Assembly (NCBI GenBank): GCA_019187485.1 | Contig: JABAQR010000012.1 | Span: 41,067 to 105,066, forward strand | Direction: 5' to 3' | DNA length: 64,000 bases | Origin: Lysobacterales bacterium | GTDB taxonomy: Bacteria > Pseudomonadota > Gammaproteobacteria > Xanthomonadales > SZUA-5 | Made by a program: the position numbers and the translations under genes | Notes under the pieces: generated by a model | Told to the model about the DNA's origin: nothing | The model's input: the letters and a program-made list of their open reading frames with translations, nothing else | Database searches by the model: none | Part shown: positions 54,950-63,749 of the stretch, in pieces | Layout of the letters: each line of letters starts with the position of its first letter | Position numbering within the stretch: position 1 is the stretch's first letter

Positions 54950-55864
54950 ATGCCCGATCGACGCCAATTCCTGCAGGCTGCCGCGGCGATTGCCGGCAGC
55001 CTCGCGTGGCAACCCGCGATGGCGCTGAGCGCCGCCCCGCTGCTGCGGGAGATCGGGCGCAGCGGCGAGCGCCTGCCGGCCGTGGGCCTGGGCACCTGGC
55101 GGGCCTTCGACATCGAGGTTTCCGGCGCCGACGGCGCACAGGCCTCCGCAGCCCTGCAGCGCCTGTTCGACGAGGGCGGGCGCGTGGTCGACACCTCGCC
55201 GATGTACGGTCGCGCGGAGGCGGCGCTCGGAGAACTCGCGCAGCCGCACGCGACGCGTCTCTACCTCGCCACCAAGATCTGGACCCAGGGTGGCGCGCAG
55301 GGGCGTGCCCAGTTCGAGCGCTCGCTGCGGCTGCTGCGGCGCGAACGCCTGGACCTGGTGCAGGTGCACAACCTGCTCGACACCGCCGCCCACCTGCGGA
55401 CCCTGCGCGAGCAGCGCGAGCGCGGTCGCGTGCGCCACATCGGCATCACCCACTACCACGCGGGTGCCCACGCCGACCTGATGCGCTGGATGCGCGCCGA
55501 GGCACTCGACTTCGTGCAGGTCAACTATTCGCTGGCCGAGCCCGAGGCGGCGCACGCCCTGCTGCCGCTGGCCGCCGAGCGCGGCATCGCGGTGCTCGTC
55601 AACCGGCCCTTCGCCGAAGGCGCGATGTTCGCGCGCGTCGCCGGTCGCGAAGTCCCGGCCTGGGCGCGCGAAGAACTGGGCTGCCGCAGTTGGGCGCAGT
55701 GCTTCCTGAAGTGGATCCTCGCCGAACCGGCGGTGACCTGCGTGCTCTGCGGCACGCGCAAGCCGGCGCACGTCGCCGACAATGCCGGAGCGATGTTCGG
55801 GCCGCTGCCGGATGCCGGCCAGCGCGCACGGCTGGCTGCGGCCTGGCGCGACGGCGCGCGCTGA
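54950..55864 (+). CDS. Tat-exported aldo/keto reductase
   Basis: 304 residues. A twin-arginine-like signal (DRRQFLQAAAAIAGSLAW) opens the protein. The AKR barrel follows with the full tetrad: D81 and Y86 (VVDTSPMYGRAE), K109 (LATKIW) and H140 (VQVHNLLD). These enzymes reduce carbonyls with NAD(P)H. Export by Tat, which carries folded cofactor-loaded enzymes, fits. A remnant of an unrelated gene abuts its stop on the other strand. Confidence 0.85.
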   Translation: MPDRRQFLQAAAAIAGSLAWQPAMALSAAPLLREIGRSGERLPAVGLGTWRAFDIEVSGADGAQASAALQRLFDEGGRVVDTSPMYGRAEAALGELAQPHATRLYLATKIWTQGGAQGRAQFERSLRLLRRERLDLVQVHNLLDTAAHLRTLREQRERGRVRHIGITHYHAGAHADLMRWMRAEALDFVQVNYSLAEPEAAHALLPLAAERGIAVLVNRPFAEGAMFARVAGREVPAWAREELGCRSWAQCFLKWILAEPAVTCVLCGTRKPAHVADNAGAMFGPLPDAGQRARLAAAWRDGAR

Positions 55865-55865
55865 A

Positions 55866-55961
55866 ACCCATTCCGAGCGCCAGCATCAGCACCGCCGACG
55901 CCGCAAACCCCGGTGCACGCATGAGACGCCGCCGTATGCGACGCAGATCGGAGAGCTGAGG
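55866..55961 (-). pseudogene. Remnant of an ADOP permease N-terminus
   Basis: On the minus strand the sequence reads LSDLRRIRRRLMRAPGFAAS, then AVLMLALGMGF, which is the hallmark N-terminus of ADOP permeases (compare the protein at 36201). The match ends where the aldo/keto reductase stop begins, so only about 32 codons remain. The 180 bases to the M28 peptidase gene hold no further gene. Confidence 0.7.
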
Positions 55962-56141
55962 ACATCCGCAGCTTCCGTGAGTCGTCGATGGCGGACACTC
56001 GGCAGGGACCGTGCCACGCCAGGAACGCGGCCCGGGACCCGCAACGCGCACGCACCAGCCAGCGTCCTCGCCGGATTCGAGTATCGGTCCGATTCCGCAC
56101 GCGGGACCGAGCGAGCGCCCGCAAGGGGCCCCGGTGAAAAG

Positions 56142-57494
56142 CTACTCGAAGCCGTCGCGGAACAAGGCCACCAGGCCCGCCACGTCGGCGAGCACGGCGA
56201 CGTCCATCTTCAGGATGCCGCCGGCCAGTTCGCGGGCGCGGGTCATGTTCGCGGGGACGTCGGTGGACTGGTGGTAATGCACATAGCCGGCGACGCCGTT
56301 TTCCCAGGTGAACACCGCCGGCACGCCGGCCTGCAGGAAGTACCAGTAGTCGGAATTGCCGGCCACCGAGGTGCTGTTGATGATGTTCAGCTCCGGCGCG
56401 TAGGTGCCCGCCGCGGCGGCGTACTGCGCGGCCCAGGCGGCCTGCGCATTGCTGGTCACGATCTGCGCGTCGAGCGTGCCGCCGGCGTCGAAGCCGATCA
56501 TGTCGAGGTTGAGCATGTGCACGACGCGCCCGATGTCGCCGGAGGCCTGCAAGGACTCCACGTAGCGGCGGCTGCCCCACAGGCCCTGCTCTTCGCCGGA
56601 GAAACACATGAACAGGATCGAGCGGCGCGTCTCCACGGTCGCGAAGGCGCGCGCCAGTTCGATCACGCCGGCACAGCCGGAGGCGTTGTCGTTGGCACCG
56701 GGCTGGGGATTGGCGGTGCCGTCGCAGCGCACCGAGTTGCGCGAATCGTAGTGCGCGCCGACCACTACCCATTCCCCGGGGGTTTCGACGCCGGCCTTGA
56801 CGCCAATCGGATTGCCGATGGTCACCGCGGGGGGCGCGGGTGTGCAGCCGGTGCCGCCGGACAGGATGTATTCGAAGACCGAGGGATCGAGCCCCGCGCC
56901 CTCGAAGGCCGAGAGGATCCAGTCTCGCGACGGACCGAGTGCGGGGCTAAAGCTGTTGCGGTTGTAACCGGCGAGCAGGCTCATGGTCTGGAACCAGCGC
57001 TCGGCATCGATGCCGTTCACCAGCGCCTGCACCTGCGGGCTCGCGCCGAGCACGGCCTTTTGCGTGGCCTCATTGCGCAGCTCGCGCGAGACCACGCCGT
57101 CGGCAGGCAGCGGATGCCCGGCGACGCCGGCCAACGCGGCGTGCCGCAGGGTGCCGGGCGGCATACGCAGGAGCTCGAATCCACCGACCCGGGACAGCGC
57201 CGGCTGCTGCGTCTGGTGCGCGCAGACGTGGCCGCGCACCCACAGCTCCTCGGGCGCCGCAGGGCGCACGCCCGGCCGTGCCTGCCAGTCGCGCAGCGCG
57301 CCGGGTTCGATGCCGAGCAGCAGTTCCTGGCCGAACTCGGCGGACCAGCGCACCCCGGTTTCGCGTTTGAGTTCGGCCAGGCGGCTGGCGCCGATGCCCG
57401 CGATGTCGACGATCACCGTCGGTGTCGGCTCGGCGATCGCCGGCTTGTCCGCGAACAGGCAGGCGACGAGCAGCAGATACCGGAGGCGAGACAT
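56142..57494 (-). CDS. Secreted M28 zinc aminopeptidase with DGFE C-terminus
   Basis: 450 residues with a signal peptide. The M28 metal ligands are in place: H248 (VVVGAHYDSR), D269 (GANDNASG), E301-E302 (FSGEEQGLWGS), D331 (LNLDMIGFD) and a final His near 419 (YVHYHQSTD). Two zinc ions cleave N-terminal residues from peptides. The protein ends ALFRDGFE at its last residue, a signature shared with the beta-repeat protein at 38967. An N-terminal domain of about 150 residues precedes the catalytic part and may be a propeptide. Confidence 0.88.
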   Translation of the reverse strand: MSRLRYLLLVACLFADKPAIAEPTPTVIVDIAGIGASRLAELKRETGVRWSAEFGQELLLGIEPGALRDWQARPGVRPAAPEELWVRGHVCAHQTQQPALSRVGGFELLRMPPGTLRHAALAGVAGHPLPADGVVSRELRNEATQKAVLGASPQVQALVNGIDAERWFQTMSLLAGYNRNSFSPALGPSRDWILSAFEGAGLDPSVFEYILSGGTGCTPAPPAVTIGNPIGVKAGVETPGEWVVVGAHYDSRNSVRCDGTANPQPGANDNASGCAGVIELARAFATVETRRSILFMCFSGEEQGLWGSRRYVESLQASGDIGRVVHMLNLDMIGFDAGGTLDAQIVTSNAQAAWAAQYAAAAGTYAPELNIINSTSVAGNSDYWYFLQAGVPAVFTWENGVAGYVHYHQSTDVPANMTRARELAGGILKMDVAVLADVAGLVALFRDGFE

Positions 57495-57561
57495 GCGGAG
57501 TTCCGGAAAACGGGGCGCGCGGATGTTAGCGCGACACGGCTGCTCACGACCGTCGCCGCGG

Positions 57562-59451
57562 TCAGAGATCGCGCGCCACCCGGAAGCCGACGCGTGCGCC
57601 GCTGGAGTCGGCGAGCGCGCCCCCGCGCCAGGCACTGCGCACCTGCTCGCGCGCGCTGCCCCAGGAACCGCCGCGCACCACACGCAGCTCACAACCGGGA
57701 TTGACCCAGGCCGCCGTCGAGTCCGGCGCGCGCAGATAGTCGTCGTGCCAGCAATCCTCGACCCATTCCGAGACATTCCCGTCGAGATCGTAGACTCGAA
57801 ATGCGTTGGCATCGAAGCTGCGCACGGGCGCCACGCCCCAGTGGCCGTCGTCGTAACCGGGGAAACCCTGGTTCCAGCGCCTTCCGGCCGGCGACAGCTC
57901 GGCAGCGCCGGCGATGTTCGTCAGCGGCTTTTCCGGCGTCGCCTCGCCCCAGGGATAGAGGCCGCTGCCGCCGGCGCGCAGCGCGTACTCGAACTCAGCT
58001 TCGGTGGGCAGCCGGTAAGCTTTGCCGGTTGCCTCGCGCAGCCAGTCGGCATAGGCGCGCGCATCGTTCCAGGACACGTGCACCACCGGGTCGTTGTCGC
58101 GCGCCCGCGTCCCGTTGTAGCCGCGCCGCCAGTTGACCCGGCGTACCTTGGTGACGCGCCCGGTCTTCTCGTCGTAGACCGCCGAGGAACCGCTGCGTTC
58201 GGCATCGGTGGTGTGGCGCGTGGCTTCGATGAAGGCGCGGAACTCGGCGACGCTGATTTCGTTGCGTGCCAGCGCGTAGCCGCGCGCGAAGGCGAGCGTG
58301 CGTTGCGGGCCTTCGCTCTTGCTGCGGCCGGGCTCGGTATCCGGCGAGCCCATGCGGAAGCTCCCCACCGGGATCACCACCATGCGTGGACCACGGCTGC
58401 CATCGGGCAGGCTGTCACCGAAACGCTCCCCGGGCGCGAAGCCGCCGTACAGGCGCACGTTTACGATCTTGCGTTCGAGGTCGCTGACCTGCGCGGCGTC
58501 GTCGAGCAGGCGCCGCAGTACTTCGAGCGCGCGTTCGGCGGCTTCCAGTTCGCGCGCCGCGATCGCGTCCTTGAATCGAGTCAGTTGCTCGGCCTCGGTC
58601 TGCGCCCGGAAGGCCATCACCTGCGAACGCGCGTCGAGCACGCGCGAGGTGCCGGACTGCAGTTCCTCGGCCTGGTCGAGCAGGCGCGAGGCGGTGTCGA
58701 AACGCAGGTCGTAGGCGGCGGCGACCGCGCGCTCGAGCATGCGCCGCTGCACGTCCTCGAGCCCGCGCAGGGCGCGCGTGCTCGCGGGGTCGATCAGCAA
58801 GGCAGCGCGGAAGGCCTCCACCGCCGAGGCAAAAGTCTTGGGCCCCGCGCCCTCGCGCGCCGCGAGGCGTTCGGCGCGCGCCAGTTCGCGCGCCAAGGCG
58901 CGGCTGCGTTCCACCGCGGAGCGCACGCTGACGGCGATCTCATTGTCGGCTTCCGATTCAGGCAGCAGCGCCAGCGCCTGTTCGGCCGGTCTCAGCAGAT
59001 TCTCCGGCAGCACCGGGTTGCCGGCTTCGCGCAGCTCGGCCAGCGCGCGTGCCAGCACCTCGCGGGCCTCTTCGTTGCCCGGATCCACGCCGAGCACGCG
59101 CGCGGCCTCGCTGAGCGCGCTCGAAGCGGCCGGTTCCAGCAGCCGGTTCTCCTCCAGTTGCGCGCGCATCGCCGCGATGCGCTCGGCGAGCTGCTCGGCG
59201 TCGAGTTCCTCGGGCGACGCTGCAGGCGCCGGTTCTTCTTCGGCCTGCGGATCGTCGAACGGGGCTTCGTCGGCGTCCACCTGCGGGGCCGGCGCGAGCG
59301 CAAGCGGTGCGTCGGAGTCGGACCTGGAGTCGGCAGCCGCCGGAGCCGGCGTGTCCTGGCGCTGGCCGCGGTACCAGCCCACCCACGCGCTGCCCAGTAT
59401 GATCGCCAGCGCGATCACGAAGCTCAGCCGGGATCCTCGATCTTGAGCCAT
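57562..59451 (-). CDS. Membrane-anchored SUMF1-domain protein with helical repeats
   Basis: 629 residues: one membrane helix near 11-27 (FVIALAIILGSAWVGWY), an acidic Pro/Ala linker, a helical-repeat region of about 300 residues (FASAVEAFRAALLIDPASTRAL is TPR-like), and a C-terminal SUMF1/FGE-type domain (PVGSFRMGSPDTEPG; PVVHVSWNDARAYADWL; YRLPTEAEFEYALRAGG; GNVSEWVEDCW; VVRGGSWGSAREQVRSAWR). The cysteine pair used by formylglycine-generating enzymes is absent (GSWGSAREQ), so it is not a sulfatase activator; many bacterial members act in signalling or binding. Start ATG 59451, with GTG 59472 as alternative. Confidence 0.8.
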   Translation of the reverse strand: MAQDRGSRLSFVIALAIILGSAWVGWYRGQRQDTPAPAAADSRSDSDAPLALAPAPQVDADEAPFDDPQAEEEPAPAASPEELDAEQLAERIAAMRAQLEENRLLEPAASSALSEAARVLGVDPGNEEAREVLARALAELREAGNPVLPENLLRPAEQALALLPESEADNEIAVSVRSAVERSRALARELARAERLAAREGAGPKTFASAVEAFRAALLIDPASTRALRGLEDVQRRMLERAVAAAYDLRFDTASRLLDQAEELQSGTSRVLDARSQVMAFRAQTEAEQLTRFKDAIAARELEAAERALEVLRRLLDDAAQVSDLERKIVNVRLYGGFAPGERFGDSLPDGSRGPRMVVIPVGSFRMGSPDTEPGRSKSEGPQRTLAFARGYALARNEISVAEFRAFIEATRHTTDAERSGSSAVYDEKTGRVTKVRRVNWRRGYNGTRARDNDPVVHVSWNDARAYADWLREATGKAYRLPTEAEFEYALRAGGSGLYPWGEATPEKPLTNIAGAAELSPAGRRWNQGFPGYDDGHWGVAPVRSFDANAFRVYDLDGNVSEWVEDCWHDDYLRAPDSTAAWVNPGCELRVVRGGSWGSAREQVRSAWRGGALADSSGARVGFRVARDL

Positions 59452-59495
59452 GGGCCGCTTCGCGTACGCCACGCCTATGCCATTGAGGAACTCTA

Positions 59496-60581
59496 GTGCC
59501 TGCCACGAACCCGGCGCCAGCGCCGGCCTGGATCGACCGCTCCGACACCGCCGCGGCCTGGGTTGCCGCCGCCCTGCACCATACGACAGTCGCCCTCGAC
59601 ACCGAGTTCATCCGCACCCAGACCTTCCACGCCGAGCTGGGCCTGGTTCAGCTCGCCAGCGAGGCGGCGATCGCGCTGGTCGATCCTTTGCCCGCCGGCG
59701 TCGGCGCTACCCTGGTCCCGCTGCTGGCCGCGCCCGGCGTGGTCAAGATCGTGCACAGCGCAAGCGAGGACCTCGAAGTCCTGGGGCATGCGCTCGGCCA
59801 GGTGCCGGCGCCCTTGTTCGACACCCAGATCGCCGCGGTGCTGTGTGGCTACGAGCAGCCCCCGAGCTACCAGAAGCTGGTGCAGGCCGAGCTCGGCATC
59901 GCCCTCGACAAGCACGCCACCCGCACCGACTGGCTGAAGCGTCCGCTCGACCCCGAGCAGTTGCGCTACGCCGCCGAGGATGTCCTGCACCTGCATGCGC
60001 TGCACGCGCGGCTCGCTGGCCAGCTCGCGCAGCTCGGCCGCATGGCCTGGATGGACGAGGAGTGCGCGCGCGCGGTGGCTCGCGCCCAGCAGGACCAGGA
60101 CCCGCACCCGCATCTCAAGGTGCGCGCGGTCGAGCGCATGAGCGCCGCGCAACAACAGCGCCTGTGGCGCTTGCTGCGCTGGCGCGATCGCGAAGCCGCC
60201 GAACGCAATCGCCCCAGACGCTGGATCCTCGACATCCCGATCGCAGTGCGCGCCGCCTTGATGGACAAACCGGACCGTGTCGCGCTGGAAGCCGCGGTGG
60301 CCGCCGACGGCAAACCGAGCCCGCGCCTCGCGCAGAAGCTGGAGGCGGTGCTCGGCGAGACAGCCAGTGCCGACGAACTGGCGATCCCGCTGCATGCCGA
60401 TCCCACCGAGTTCGAAAAATCCCGCGCCCGGGAGCTGCGCGAACGAGCCACGCAGTGCGCCAATGAGCTCGGCATGGCCCCCGACTTCCTGCTCAACCGG
60501 CGCGCCCTCGAGCACTGGGCGCGCCACGGCAGACTTCCGAAGGACCTGTGCGGCTGGCGCGAGAGCGTGCTGGGCCTGTGA
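59496..60581 (+). CDS. rnd: Ribonuclease D
   Basis: 361 residues. The DEDDy 3'-5' exonuclease motifs are D35 and E37 (ALDTEF), D92 (HSASEDLEVL), Y158 and D162 (RYAAEDVLHL). An HRDC domain follows (AQQQRLWRLLRWRDREAAE). RNase D trims 3' ends of tRNA precursors and small RNAs. It lies 73 bases upstream of the tRNA-Ala gene. GTG start with GAGGA upstream. Divergent from the SUMF1-domain gene with a gap of only 44 bases, so their promoters overlap. Confidence 0.94.
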   Translation: MPATNPAPAPAWIDRSDTAAAWVAAALHHTTVALDTEFIRTQTFHAELGLVQLASEAAIALVDPLPAGVGATLVPLLAAPGVVKIVHSASEDLEVLGHALGQVPAPLFDTQIAAVLCGYEQPPSYQKLVQAELGIALDKHATRTDWLKRPLDPEQLRYAAEDVLHLHALHARLAGQLAQLGRMAWMDEECARAVARAQQDQDPHPHLKVRAVERMSAAQQQRLWRLLRWRDREAAERNRPRRWILDIPIAVRAALMDKPDRVALEAAVAADGKPSPRLAQKLEAVLGETASADELAIPLHADPTEFEKSRARELRERATQCANELGMAPDFLLNRRALEHWARHGRLPKDLCGWRESVLGL

Positions 60582-60610
60582 GCGGCCAAACTTGCACGTC
60601 CACCTTGTGC

Positions 60611-60640
60611 TTGCCTCGGCTGCAGGCCAAACGCTATGCT
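60611..60640 (+). promoter_or_regulatory. Promoter of tRNA-Ala
   Basis: -35 TTGCCT (60611-60616), an 18-base spacer, -10 TATGCT (60635-60640), then a GC-rich discriminator (ccgcggcc) typical of stable RNA promoters under stringent control. Confidence 0.6.
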
Positions 60641-60654
60641 CCGCGGCCTTTCGT

Positions 60655-60730
<76 letters not shown>

Positions 60731-60740
60731 ATGTTCCAGG

Positions 60741-60768
60741 AAAAACCGGCCCTCGCGGCCGGTTTTTT
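60741..60768 (+). terminator. Intrinsic terminator after tRNA-Ala
   Basis: An 11-bp stem aaaaaccggcc/ggccggttttt with a 5-base loop, ending in a run of six T. It starts 11 bases after the tRNA. Confidence 0.92.
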
Positions 60769-61018
60769 GTTGCCCGGAATCCCGTGTCGTCGCGGGATTT
60801 CGCGTGGTTCTGCCGGTGCCACGCGCACCGGGAACAGCGCCCGAAACCGCCCCGGTTCGCCTCCCTTTTCCTCTCTCTTCTCCACTTGCCCTCACCAACC
60901 GACTCCGGTTGGCACCGGCAAAACTCCTGCCGTGGCGCGAGGTTACGCGGGTGTCGCGGAGATCGGTCGGAGTCGAAGATTGGAGCAGCAATCAGGTTGA
61001 GAGAACCGAGGGTGGCCC

Positions 61019-61936
61019 TCATCGGGCCGCACACGGCATGCGGTACAGGCCTTCCTTCTGGTTGGTCACGACCAGCGCCTCGTAGGCTCGCTTGCGCTCC
61101 GGATGCGCCTTGAACAGGTCGATGGGCTTCGGGCTGCTGCGACCAGTCCGCCGCATCACATCCTCCGCTCGTCGATCCTGGCCTGCGAACTCCCACAGCG
61201 CGCGAAACACTTCTGACTGAGCCTTCGTGCAGCGAATCGGCGGGCTGTCTTCGCCGTCCAGGTACACGAGACGGAAGTCTGCCGAGAACGGCCCTTGCAC
61301 CGGTGCCGCCGGATCGTTCTTGCGCCGCGCGACCGAGGCCCCTGGCGCCCCAAGAAACGAAACGACTTCACCGCGCAACCGGAACCGATCTTCCAACGCC
61401 AGCCACTCCACGCCTGCATCCGTTGGCACACCCGCAGCGATCTGCCGGGTTGGCGCGATCACGCGCACCTTGCCGTTGGCGATCCGGACCCGATCCAGCA
61501 GTCCTGCTTCGCGCCACAGTCGAGGGATGTCACGCGTCAACACCAATGGGGTCTTCCCGCTGCGACCGAGCATCCAAGCCCCCGCCGTGAGCGTCATCGA
61601 CCCGCCATCCGATTCGATGTCCAGTGCTGCTCGCAGCTTGCGGTACAGCCACTGATCGTCGAGCGTGAACGCCGTAAGGTCGTCGGGATCGACCGACACC
61701 GGCCCGCACTCGACGCAGCAGCACTCCAGATAACCGTCACCACCGCGCCTCACTTCACCACCGGCCATCCCGCAGTAAGGGCACGGCACAATGTTGGCGT
61801 TGATCATGGTCGGCTTCACCGCCTTGGTCAGTCCGGGCAGCAAGGCAGCCTCGGACTCCGGCAGTCGCATCCTCATCACCGGCGTGCCGGTCGAGAACAA
61901 GCGACACACCAGCGCCCACTCTGCATGCGCCGACAA
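61019..61936 (-). CDS. Zinc-ribbon protein with C-terminal helical domain, unknown function
   Basis: 305 residues; I recognise no family. A zinc ribbon stands near residues 52-77: CPYCGMAGGE, then LECCCVECGPV. A middle segment of alpha/beta type follows (GAWMLGRSGKTPLVLTRDIP; ALEDRFRLRGEVVSFLGAPG). The C-terminus (CTKAQSEVFRALWEFAGQDR, AEDVMRRTGRSSPKPIDLF) looks like a winged-helix DNA-binding region. The TTG start is set by GGAGGG seven bases before it; the stop of the upstream gene lies between, so translation is coupled. Probably a DNA- or RNA-binding partner of that gene's product. Confidence 0.6.
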   Translation of the reverse strand: MSAHAEWALVCRLFSTGTPVMRMRLPESEAALLPGLTKAVKPTMINANIVPCPYCGMAGGEVRRGGDGYLECCCVECGPVSVDPDDLTAFTLDDQWLYRKLRAALDIESDGGSMTLTAGAWMLGRSGKTPLVLTRDIPRLWREAGLLDRVRIANGKVRVIAPTRQIAAGVPTDAGVEWLALEDRFRLRGEVVSFLGAPGASVARRKNDPAAPVQGPFSADFRLVYLDGEDSPPIRCTKAQSEVFRALWEFAGQDRRAEDVMRRTGRSSPKPIDLFKAHPERKRAYEALVVTNQKEGLYRMPCAAR

Positions 61937-61939
61937 AGA

Positions 61940-63166
61940 TCAACCCTCCGCCATCGAGTGCGGCTGTTCGTCGACCTTCGGGAAGTCGTCGGCATCCAGC
62001 GTCTGGCCGCGCGCCAGGATTCCCTTCTCGACAAGGTAGCGCTCGACATTCGCCTTCATCACCGGATCGCGCATCGGAAGCCGCAACCGACCCATGCTGG
62101 TCAACTCGGCGGTGACCACGCGGTGCCTGCGCCCGGCCTCGCCCGGGTAGTACAGGTTGATCTGCACCGCGTTCACCGTCCAGCCGCCGTCCAGCGGCGC
62201 CGGCATCTCTTCCTGCATCAGGTCGGTGACCGACTGGTGCTGAGCCATCGCCGTCGCCGTGGCTTCGACCTTGAGCTTGCCGGTCGGGCTCATCACCGTG
62301 ATCTGCTTCAGCTGGACTGCAACGAACCCGTCCTTGATCGCCTGCGGGAAATCGACGCCGGCGCGGAACTGCGTGAGATCCAGCTTCTCTGGCTTGATGC
62401 GCTTCGCGTCCACGGCCTGGCCGAGCACATGGGTGGCGAACTCGCTGGCAAGCATCTGGTGAAAGGCGGCGCCACCCCTGATCAAGGTGCGCACGACGCC
62501 GGTCTTCTCGGAGTACTCCAGCATCCCGTGAATGCTCGGATTGCCGATGCGGCGCGTCAGCGACGTGCCCTGGAACTCGAGGTGCATCGTCGCCAAGCCC
62601 TTTACGTGCGTGGTCAGCAGGAACACGCCAGGACTGCGCTGGAAGCTCGTGGTCTCGACGCCGTCACCACAACTCAGCGTGTGCTGGTAGAACTTGGAGA
62701 CGGCCTGCCCGAACGCCGCGAGCGCGGGCTTGGTCAGGTTGGGATGGCGCTTGATACCCAGCGCATGCTGCTGAGCCTGGCTGCCACGACGCTCGATGAA
62801 GTCGGCATCGAGCGCGTGTCGGAACAGATCGGGGTGGTGCCGGTAGAACCAGAAGGCGCGATGCAGGTCGCTCTTGCAGTTCGCGAGCCCAATCAGGGCG
62901 CTGCCACCACCGGCTGCCACCTGGAAGATGGCTTGCTGCCCCGGCCCGTCAGCCAGGGGCAGACACGCGTTCAGTTCGCCGATCAGGCGATCCTTGGCAT
63001 CAACATCGGGCCATTGGCGCACGCAGTCGAGCAGTGCGCGGGAAGTCTCAGGGGTGTCGTCCCACGCGAATCCCAGCGGCACGGGGAGCGCGTGCTCGGT
63101 CAGGAACTGCTGGAGCGTGGCATCAACGGGGAGTTCGAGCAGCACATCGACAAACGTCTTCTTCAT
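61940..63166 (-). CDS. Protein of unknown function, first gene of the island pair
   Basis: 408 residues; no family recognised and no signal peptide or membrane helix. The sequence alternates helix-rich (QQFLTEHALPVPLGFAWDD; SRALLDCVRQWPDVDAKDRL) and strand-rich parts (GVFLLTTHVKGLATMHLEFQ), with a histidine-rich stretch HRAFWFYRHHPDLFRHALD near residue 103. It is separated by only three bases from the zinc-ribbon gene start. It is divergent from the XRE regulator at 63402, which probably controls it. Confidence 0.6.
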   Translation of the reverse strand: MKKTFVDVLLELPVDATLQQFLTEHALPVPLGFAWDDTPETSRALLDCVRQWPDVDAKDRLIGELNACLPLADGPGQQAIFQVAAGGGSALIGLANCKSDLHRAFWFYRHHPDLFRHALDADFIERRGSQAQQHALGIKRHPNLTKPALAAFGQAVSKFYQHTLSCGDGVETTSFQRSPGVFLLTTHVKGLATMHLEFQGTSLTRRIGNPSIHGMLEYSEKTGVVRTLIRGGAAFHQMLASEFATHVLGQAVDAKRIKPEKLDLTQFRAGVDFPQAIKDGFVAVQLKQITVMSPTGKLKVEATATAMAQHQSVTDLMQEEMPAPLDGGWTVNAVQINLYYPGEAGRRHRVVTAELTSMGRLRLPMRDPVMKANVERYLVEKGILARGQTLDADDFPKVDEQPHSMAEG

Positions 63167-63270
63167 TGCGGGAGGCTTCCTTCAAAGAACTGGCAGGGGT
63201 CTGGACAGCGCGGATCAGGCACAACGAGTGTCAGTATTTGAAGGCAATACTCCGTTCGTTTGTCGTGTAG

Positions 63271-63378
63271 CGAGATACAGCGCAGGCTAGTACCCGGACT
63301 TCCGCTTGTCAATCATCGAGAGCGCGCAACCCCACACATGTATCTCGTGGCTATACTGCTGGTCTCACGTCCTGAGAC
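63271..63378. promoter_or_regulatory. Dyad repeats and promoter in the divergent control region
   Basis: Two inverted repeats are seen: cgagataca (63271-63279) with tgtatctcg (63339-63347), and gtctca-cgtcc-tgagac (63362-63378). A good -10 box, TATACT, lies at 63352-63357, so transcription of the XRE gene would start within the second dyad. That fits repression by its own product. No clear -35 box was found. Confidence 0.5.
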
Positions 63379-63401
63379 GCCTGTCCAGTAGAAGCAGACC
63401 G

Positions 63402-63749
63402 ATGGCAACCACACTCGGAACACGGCTTCGGCGCCTACGCGAAGCCAAGAACATGACCCTGCAGCAGGTAGCCGACGCGGTCGGCTGCACCCGCGGCTAC
63501 ATCTGGGAGCTGGAAATGAAGGACGGCCAACGGCCGTCGGCCGAGCGCGTGCTCCTGCTCGCGAAGACCTTCGGCGTCACGGTCGAGGACCTGATGGAGG
63601 AAACGCCTCGCCCGGTTCACGAAGCCAAGCCCGAGGACGTCGCGTTCTTTCGGGAATACGCTGGCATGACCGACGAGGAGAAGGAGCGCTACCGCCAGGC
63701 GTTGAAGCTGATGTTCCCCGGTCGCGGCGAGGGTGACACCAAGTCGTGA
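63402..63749 (+). CDS. XRE-family transcriptional regulator
   Basis: 115 residues. The helix-turn-helix spans about residues 5-62: LGTRLRRLREAKNMTLQQVA, then VGCTRGYIWELEMKDGQRPS and LLLAKTFGVTVEDLME. A C-terminal helical tail (PEDVAFFREYAGMTDEEKER) may be for dimers or for contact with a partner. The gene order XRE regulator then a GTGA-overlapping gene is typical of regulator/metalloprotease (ImmA/IrrE) pairs on mobile islands. ATG 63402 was preferred to an upstream frame because the family begins here. Confidence 0.88.
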   Translation: MATTLGTRLRRLREAKNMTLQQVADAVGCTRGYIWELEMKDGQRPSAERVLLLAKTFGVTVEDLMEETPRPVHEAKPEDVAFFREYAGMTDEEKERYRQALKLMFPGRGEGDTKS

